A stretch of 64,000 bases of DNA from CADEDV01 sp964596345. Its GTDB lineage: Bacteria; Bacteroidota; Bacteroidia; Chitinophagales; Chitinophagaceae. Every line of letters starts with the position of its first letter. Position 1 is the stretch's first letter. A model generated the notes under the pieces. It saw nothing but the letters and a program-made list of their open reading frames with translations. It was not told the DNA's origin and ran no database searches. Shown piece by piece: positions 61,282 through 64,000 of this stretch. Location of the stretch: positions 248,001-312,000 of the forward strand of contig CAZQSZ010000007.1 of NCBI GenBank assembly GCA_964596345.1. Reading direction: 5' to 3'. A program made the position numbers and the translations under genes.

Positions 61282-61908
61282 TCAATACGCTAAGAAAAGT
61301 TTCAGTACATCCACCACCGAGGGGAAAGAGTTCTTAAAATAAGGTTCCAGCGCATCTGCTGCCACCCATTTTGTTTCCTGTATATCTTCTTCCGTTTGCG
61401 GCACCAGTTCCTGTTGTCCTTTTACTTTCATACTGTACCAATGCGACTCTTTCAGTATGAATTTCGTGCCTTCATGATACGTATGGTAAGTGATCAGCAA
61501 AGGTTCCACCAGTTGTGCCTGTTTCAATCCTGTTTCTTCCTCCACTTCCCGCACGGCACAATCTTCCAGTGATTCACCTTTATCTAATTTACCCTTGGGC
61601 AGATCCCATTTCCCCCGGCGGAAAATCAGCAGCAGTTCCCCCTTTTCATTCTGTACAATGCCACCAGCGGCCTGCAGAAAAGTGAATTTTTTAAAGAACG
61701 CTTTTTTCAGGGCCTCCAGGTCGGGGTGAATAAAAACGCCGGCATGTACTTTTTCCAGTTGCATTTCATGGATCATTGACTTCACCGTATGCGGATCCAG
61801 TTCATCAATAAAAACGGCATCATCATGATGCAGGAATGGCTCAATGGTTTCATCCACGGTATCGCAGAGAAAGAGAGGCTTGTCGCTGAAGAATATTTTG
61901 ATGTACAT
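61282..61908 (-). CDS. NUDIX hydrolase
   Basis: The frame reaches 61953, but the ATG at 61908 (MYIKIFFSDKPLFLCDTVDE) is the likely start, giving 208 aa. The NUDIX box GKLDKGESLEDCAVREVEEE (about residues 98-117) fits GX5EX7REUXEEXGU, continuing TGL. An N-terminal 70-residue domain precedes it and the C-terminal sheet ends FPSVVDVLKLFLAY. The pyrophosphate substrate cannot be assigned from sequence. It converges exactly on the thioesterase gene and diverges from pyrE over 75 bases. Confidence 0.92.
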   Translation of the reverse strand: MYIKIFFSDKPLFLCDTVDETIEPFLHHDDAVFIDELDPHTVKSMIHEMQLEKVHAGVFIHPDLEALKKAFFKKFTFLQAAGGIVQNEKGELLLIFRRGKWDLPKGKLDKGESLEDCAVREVEEETGLKQAQLVEPLLITYHTYHEGTKFILKESHWYSMKVKGQQELVPQTEEDIQETKWVAADALEPYFKNSFPSVVDVLKLFLAY

Positions 61909-61947
61909 AATATGAGGATAAAAGTTATTGCCTGTTTCGTTGTTCAT

Positions 61948-61979
61948 TTTCATATTGTCACATTATCAAATTAGTTTTG
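61948..61979 (+). promoter_or_regulatory. pyrE promoter
   Basis: TTTC at 61948-61951 and a perfect TAGTTTTG at 61972-61979 are 20 bases apart. Only 4 bases lie between the box and the ATG at 61984, so the transcript would be nearly leaderless. Confidence 0.55.
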
Positions 61980-61983
61980 TTCC

Positions 61984-62619
61984 ATGACAAATGAAAAAGC
62001 TGTTGCTGAAAAATTACTTCAAGTTAATGCAGTTCAATTAAATCCGGCACAACCCTTTACCTGGGCCAGTGGCTGGAAGAGCCCGATCTATTGCGACAAC
62101 CGGAAAGTATTATCCTTTCCCTATGTCAGAGATTTTATCAAGTCGGAAATGTGCAATGTGGTTTTTGAAAAATTCCCGGATGCGGAATTGCTGGCCGGTG
62201 TGGCCACCGCAGGTATTGCCTGGGGTGCGATGGCGGCTGACCAGTTAAAACTGCCTTATATCTACGTAAGGCCTAAACCTAAGGAACACGGGTTAGGTAA
62301 CCAGGTAGAAGGATCTTTTGAAAAGGGGCAAAAGACCATTGTAATAGAAGACCTGGTCTCCACCGGGAAGAGCAGCCTGCAGGTAGTGGATGTGCTGAAA
62401 ACAGCCGGGCTGGAAGTGATCGGCATGGTCTCCATTTTTACGTATGGCTTCCCTGTTGCAACGGAAGCTTTTGAAAAAGCATCATTGCCCTATTATTCGC
62501 TGACCAATTACCCGACCCTGATCGAACTGGCGTTGGAAAAAGGGATCGTGGGTGCTGACCAGCAGGATATTTTGTTAAAGTGGCGGGATGATCCTGCCCA
62601 ATGGAAAGGAGTTCTGTAA
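61984..62619 (+). CDS. pyrE: Orotate phosphoribosyltransferase
   Basis: A 211-aa enzyme converting orotate and PRPP to orotidylate. Motifs are NPAQPFTWASGWKSPIYCDN near the start, LLAGVATAGIAWGAMAADQL, the RPKPKEHGLGNQVEG lysine loop and the PRPP-binding VIEDLVSTGKSSLQVVDVLK. The length is normal. It lies apart from pyrR-pyrB by four genes, so the pyr genes are clustered but not in one operon. Confidence 0.97.
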   Translation: MTNEKAVAEKLLQVNAVQLNPAQPFTWASGWKSPIYCDNRKVLSFPYVRDFIKSEMCNVVFEKFPDAELLAGVATAGIAWGAMAADQLKLPYIYVRPKPKEHGLGNQVEGSFEKGQKTIVIEDLVSTGKSSLQVVDVLKTAGLEVIGMVSIFTYGFPVATEAFEKASLPYYSLTNYPTLIELALEKGIVGADQQDILLKWRDDPAQWKGVL

Positions 62620-62643
62620 ATTGCTTTTATTAAATCATACCGC

Positions 62644-63036
62644 ATGAAGAAACTATTTCTTGTCGCCGCCATCAGTATGGCTTTTGTTTCAACAGTATTG
62701 GCACAAACCAAGGCATCGCTGACCGCTAAGATCAAAACACCGACAGCACAATGTGAGGCCTGTAAGAACAGGATCGAGACCTACCTGAAACGCTATGATG
62801 GTGTTACGTTCATCAATGTCAACTTCCGGAAAGGCGAAACACAGGTCAAATACCTGACCGACAGGATCAATATCGAAGAGATTAAAACAGCGATTGCCAA
62901 TGCTGGTTATGATGCAGATGATGTGCCGGCCACGGAAGATGCATATAACCGCTTGCCGAGAACCTGTAAAAAATTTGAAGACGGAGGTGGGCATCCCAAA
63001 CCCAAAGTGCCACCACCTGCTCCTCCTCAACAATAA
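62644..63036 (+). CDS. Secreted HMA-like metal-binding domain protein
   Basis: A 130-aa secreted protein (signal MKKLFLVAAISMAFVSTVLA). The body is a ferredoxin-like HMA fold (about residues 27-95) with CEAC at about 38-41 in the usual Cys-x2-Cys loop, and the second half ends with a further Cys (RTCKKFEDGGG). The tail is Pro-rich. It may carry copper or another soft metal in the periplasm, or act in a folded but metal-free role. It follows pyrE by 24 bases and ends at a terminator. Confidence 0.82.
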   Translation: MKKLFLVAAISMAFVSTVLAQTKASLTAKIKTPTAQCEACKNRIETYLKRYDGVTFINVNFRKGETQVKYLTDRINIEEIKTAIANAGYDADDVPATEDAYNRLPRTCKKFEDGGGHPKPKVPPPAPPQQ

Positions 63037-63046
63037 AAGAAATTAT

Positions 63047-63070
63047 AACCGGTCGCTGACCGGTTTTTTT
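63047..63070 (+). terminator. Rho-independent terminator after the HMA-like gene
   Basis: An 8-bp stem, AACCGGTC at 63047-63054 and GACCGGTT at 63058-63065, has a 3-base loop and a T-run. Confidence 0.9.
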
Positions 63071-63095
63071 GTGCCTTGCTGATCAGTATTTACTT

Positions 63096-63130
63096 TAACC
63101 CTCCAAGGGTTTATAACTCTTGGAGGGTTA
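63096..63130. terminator. Hairpin between converging genes
   Basis: A perfect 12-bp stem, TAACCCTCCAAG at 63096-63107 and CTTGGAGGGTTA at 63119-63130, has an 11-base loop. No good T-run follows on either strand. It lies just after the LEA14-like gene end and may be a repeat or attenuation structure. Confidence 0.6.
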
Positions 63131-63143
63131 AATATTACCTTTA

Positions 63144-63587
63144 TCAGTACTTGATCAGCAAGGTATCCGTATACTTAATAGGGATCGTTTTGTAAAACCC
63201 TGACCGGCCTACCCGGGCTTTACCTTCCACTCTTACATGGGATTCTTTGCCTGTAAAAGCCTTCCGGGTCTGTTCCATCAATAATAAGGTTTTGGCCTGG
63301 CCACTCAGCGGCAGTAAAAAGGCCGACCTGGCCGGGATCTTTACCGGTTCGGTATTGGAAAAATGTCCAAGAAAGCTGCTGTCCAGATAGAGATCGCAAT
63401 CAAGGGTCTTTAGTTTCAGTCCAAAATTGTTCGCATTGGTGAACCGGAGGTCGGCTGAAAGGTCGGTCTCCGACAGGTTCAGTTTACCGATCTTCAGGTT
63501 TTCCACATTTTCAAAGACAGGTTCTTTTACATCATTACAGGATGCGAATAGGAAAACTACGAGGAGGGAGAGAAGAGGCATTTTCAT
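63144..63587 (-). CDS. LEA14-like (LEA type 2) lipoprotein
   Basis: The frame is open to 63656, but the lipoprotein signal MKMPLLSLLVVFLFASC starts at the ATG at 63587 (147 aa). The mature part has a LEA_2/WHy-like beta sandwich: NLKIGKLNLSETDLSADLRF, TNANNFGLKLKTLDCDLYLD and VKIPARSAFLLPLSGQAKTL. Such domains occur widely in envelope proteins of unknown role. It is transcribed leftwards from the AT-rich right end of the window. Confidence 0.82.
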   Translation of the reverse strand: MKMPLLSLLVVFLFASCNDVKEPVFENVENLKIGKLNLSETDLSADLRFTNANNFGLKLKTLDCDLYLDSSFLGHFSNTEPVKIPARSAFLLPLSGQAKTLLLMEQTRKAFTGKESHVRVEGKARVGRSGFYKTIPIKYTDTLLIKY

Positions 63588-63941
63588 GGCTAATGAAATT
63601 GAATGCAAAATAGGAGAAAGAACCGTATTCACAGAAAATGGGGCTGTAGTAGCCATTGTTAGTTTTTTTTGTTTAACTAATATGATTAGTATTTATTCAA
63701 CTTTCAAGAAAAATTGATTTATTAAAAAAGCAATCTACATAAATATTAATTATATAAATGTTAATCAATCATTTAAAAACTATATCTCGTTTTATATTTC
63801 TAAATATATTGCTTTAAAGTCCATTAGTTTTTAAGATATACAGACTTCCTTAAAAAATGTTATAAAAAATATATTAATTATTTGATTACCATAGTATAAT
63901 TGGGTTTATTTGTTTTATTATATTCTATAGATAAACAAGTA
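63588..63941. other. AT-rich gene-free region
   Basis: From about 63660 onward the sequence is strikingly AT-rich compared with the window average, with many TA-rich runs. I see no gene of useful length, no repeat array and no RNA fold. It may hold promoters for genes on both sides or mark the edge of an acquired segment. Confidence 0.6.
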
Positions 63942-64000
63942 TTGAAAAAAATTAATCCGAATTGGGAATTGAATCCGCCGGAGCTCCCGGAATTGGAATA
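63942..64000 (+). CDS. Possible gene start cut by the right edge
   Basis: A TTG at 63942 opens a frame of 19 codons with KKINPNWELNPPELPELE, running off the edge. The composition shifts from AT-rich to GC-richer at this point, as expected at a gene start. The last 40 bases may instead be a heptad-type repeat (GGAATTG and CCGGAG words). Too short to decide. Confidence 0.25.
   Translation, partial: MKKINPNWELNPPELPELE

Noticed and set aside
63588..63941. A non-coding RNA or CRISPR leader in the AT-rich tail
   Set aside because: No repeats or stable folds are visible, and AT-rich composition alone does not support it.

Overview
The window looks like chromosome from a Bacteroidota bacterium, most likely of the Chitinophagaceae/Sphingobacteriales type. 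The signs are a TonB-dependent receptor with a carboxypeptidase-like N-terminal domain, many short lipoproteins, near absence of Shine-Dalgarno sequences, recurrent TAnnTTTG-type promoter boxes, a NagB-LmbE fusion, DUF4331 and DUF1684 proteins, and base composition in the mid 40s % GC. No phage, insertion sequence, rRNA or CRISPR array was seen. One tRNA (Arg, ACG) is present.

Layout. 1-1780: an RND-type efflux operon (TolC-like channel, then a membrane fusion protein cut by the left edge). 1976-7425: a coiled-coil membrane protein, holA, rlmH and a pair of M16 peptidases. 7543-13175: a divergent locus of a FecR-like/TPR secreted protein, a CHASE2 membrane sensor and an exported caspase-fold protease with about 17 TPRs. 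This looks like an uncharacterised envelope signalling system. 13225-24443: tRNA-Arg, then genes for amino sugar and glycoprotein breakdown (NagB-LmbE fusion, GH20 hexosaminidase, glycosylasparaginase) mixed with an S15-type hydrolase, two pirins, an FMN reductase and CutC. 24449-33532: a bidirectional sugar-oxidation locus. One arm holds an MFS carrier, two Tat-exported TIM barrels, a GMC oxidoreductase and its Tat-type small subunit. The other arm holds a Gfo/Idh/MocA oxidoreductase, another TIM barrel, a cytochrome c lipoprotein and a DUF1080 (3-keto-glycoside hydrolase type) lipoprotein. Together these fit a periplasmic 3-keto-glycoside pathway.

33603-42348: small envelope proteins, the glycolytic pair pfkA-pyk, a prolyl oligopeptidase and an RmlD-like reductase. 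42349-47412: a TonB-dependent receptor divergent from two half-length DUF4331 proteins and a TPR lipoprotein. 47422-53678: DUF1684, an arginase-family enzyme, two tandem UspA paralogues, a MOSC protein and small unknowns. 53768-55232: a small accessory island with a RelE/ParE-type toxin-antitoxin pair bracketed by two copies of a 50-base repeat, and an AT-rich orphan gene. 55233-63587: housekeeping genes: prfB with its programmed frameshift, P5C dehydrogenase, pyrR, pyrB, coaD, a thioesterase, a NUDIX hydrolase, pyrE, a metal-binding-domain protein and a LEA14-like lipoprotein. The last 400 bases are very AT-rich and nearly gene-free.

Three themes deserve attention beyond the gene list: the caspase/CHASE2/FecR locus, the two-armed 3-keto-sugar locus, and several intergenic repeats with about seven-base periodicity that fold on themselves. 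Product calls rest on reading motifs by eye; no database search was possible.
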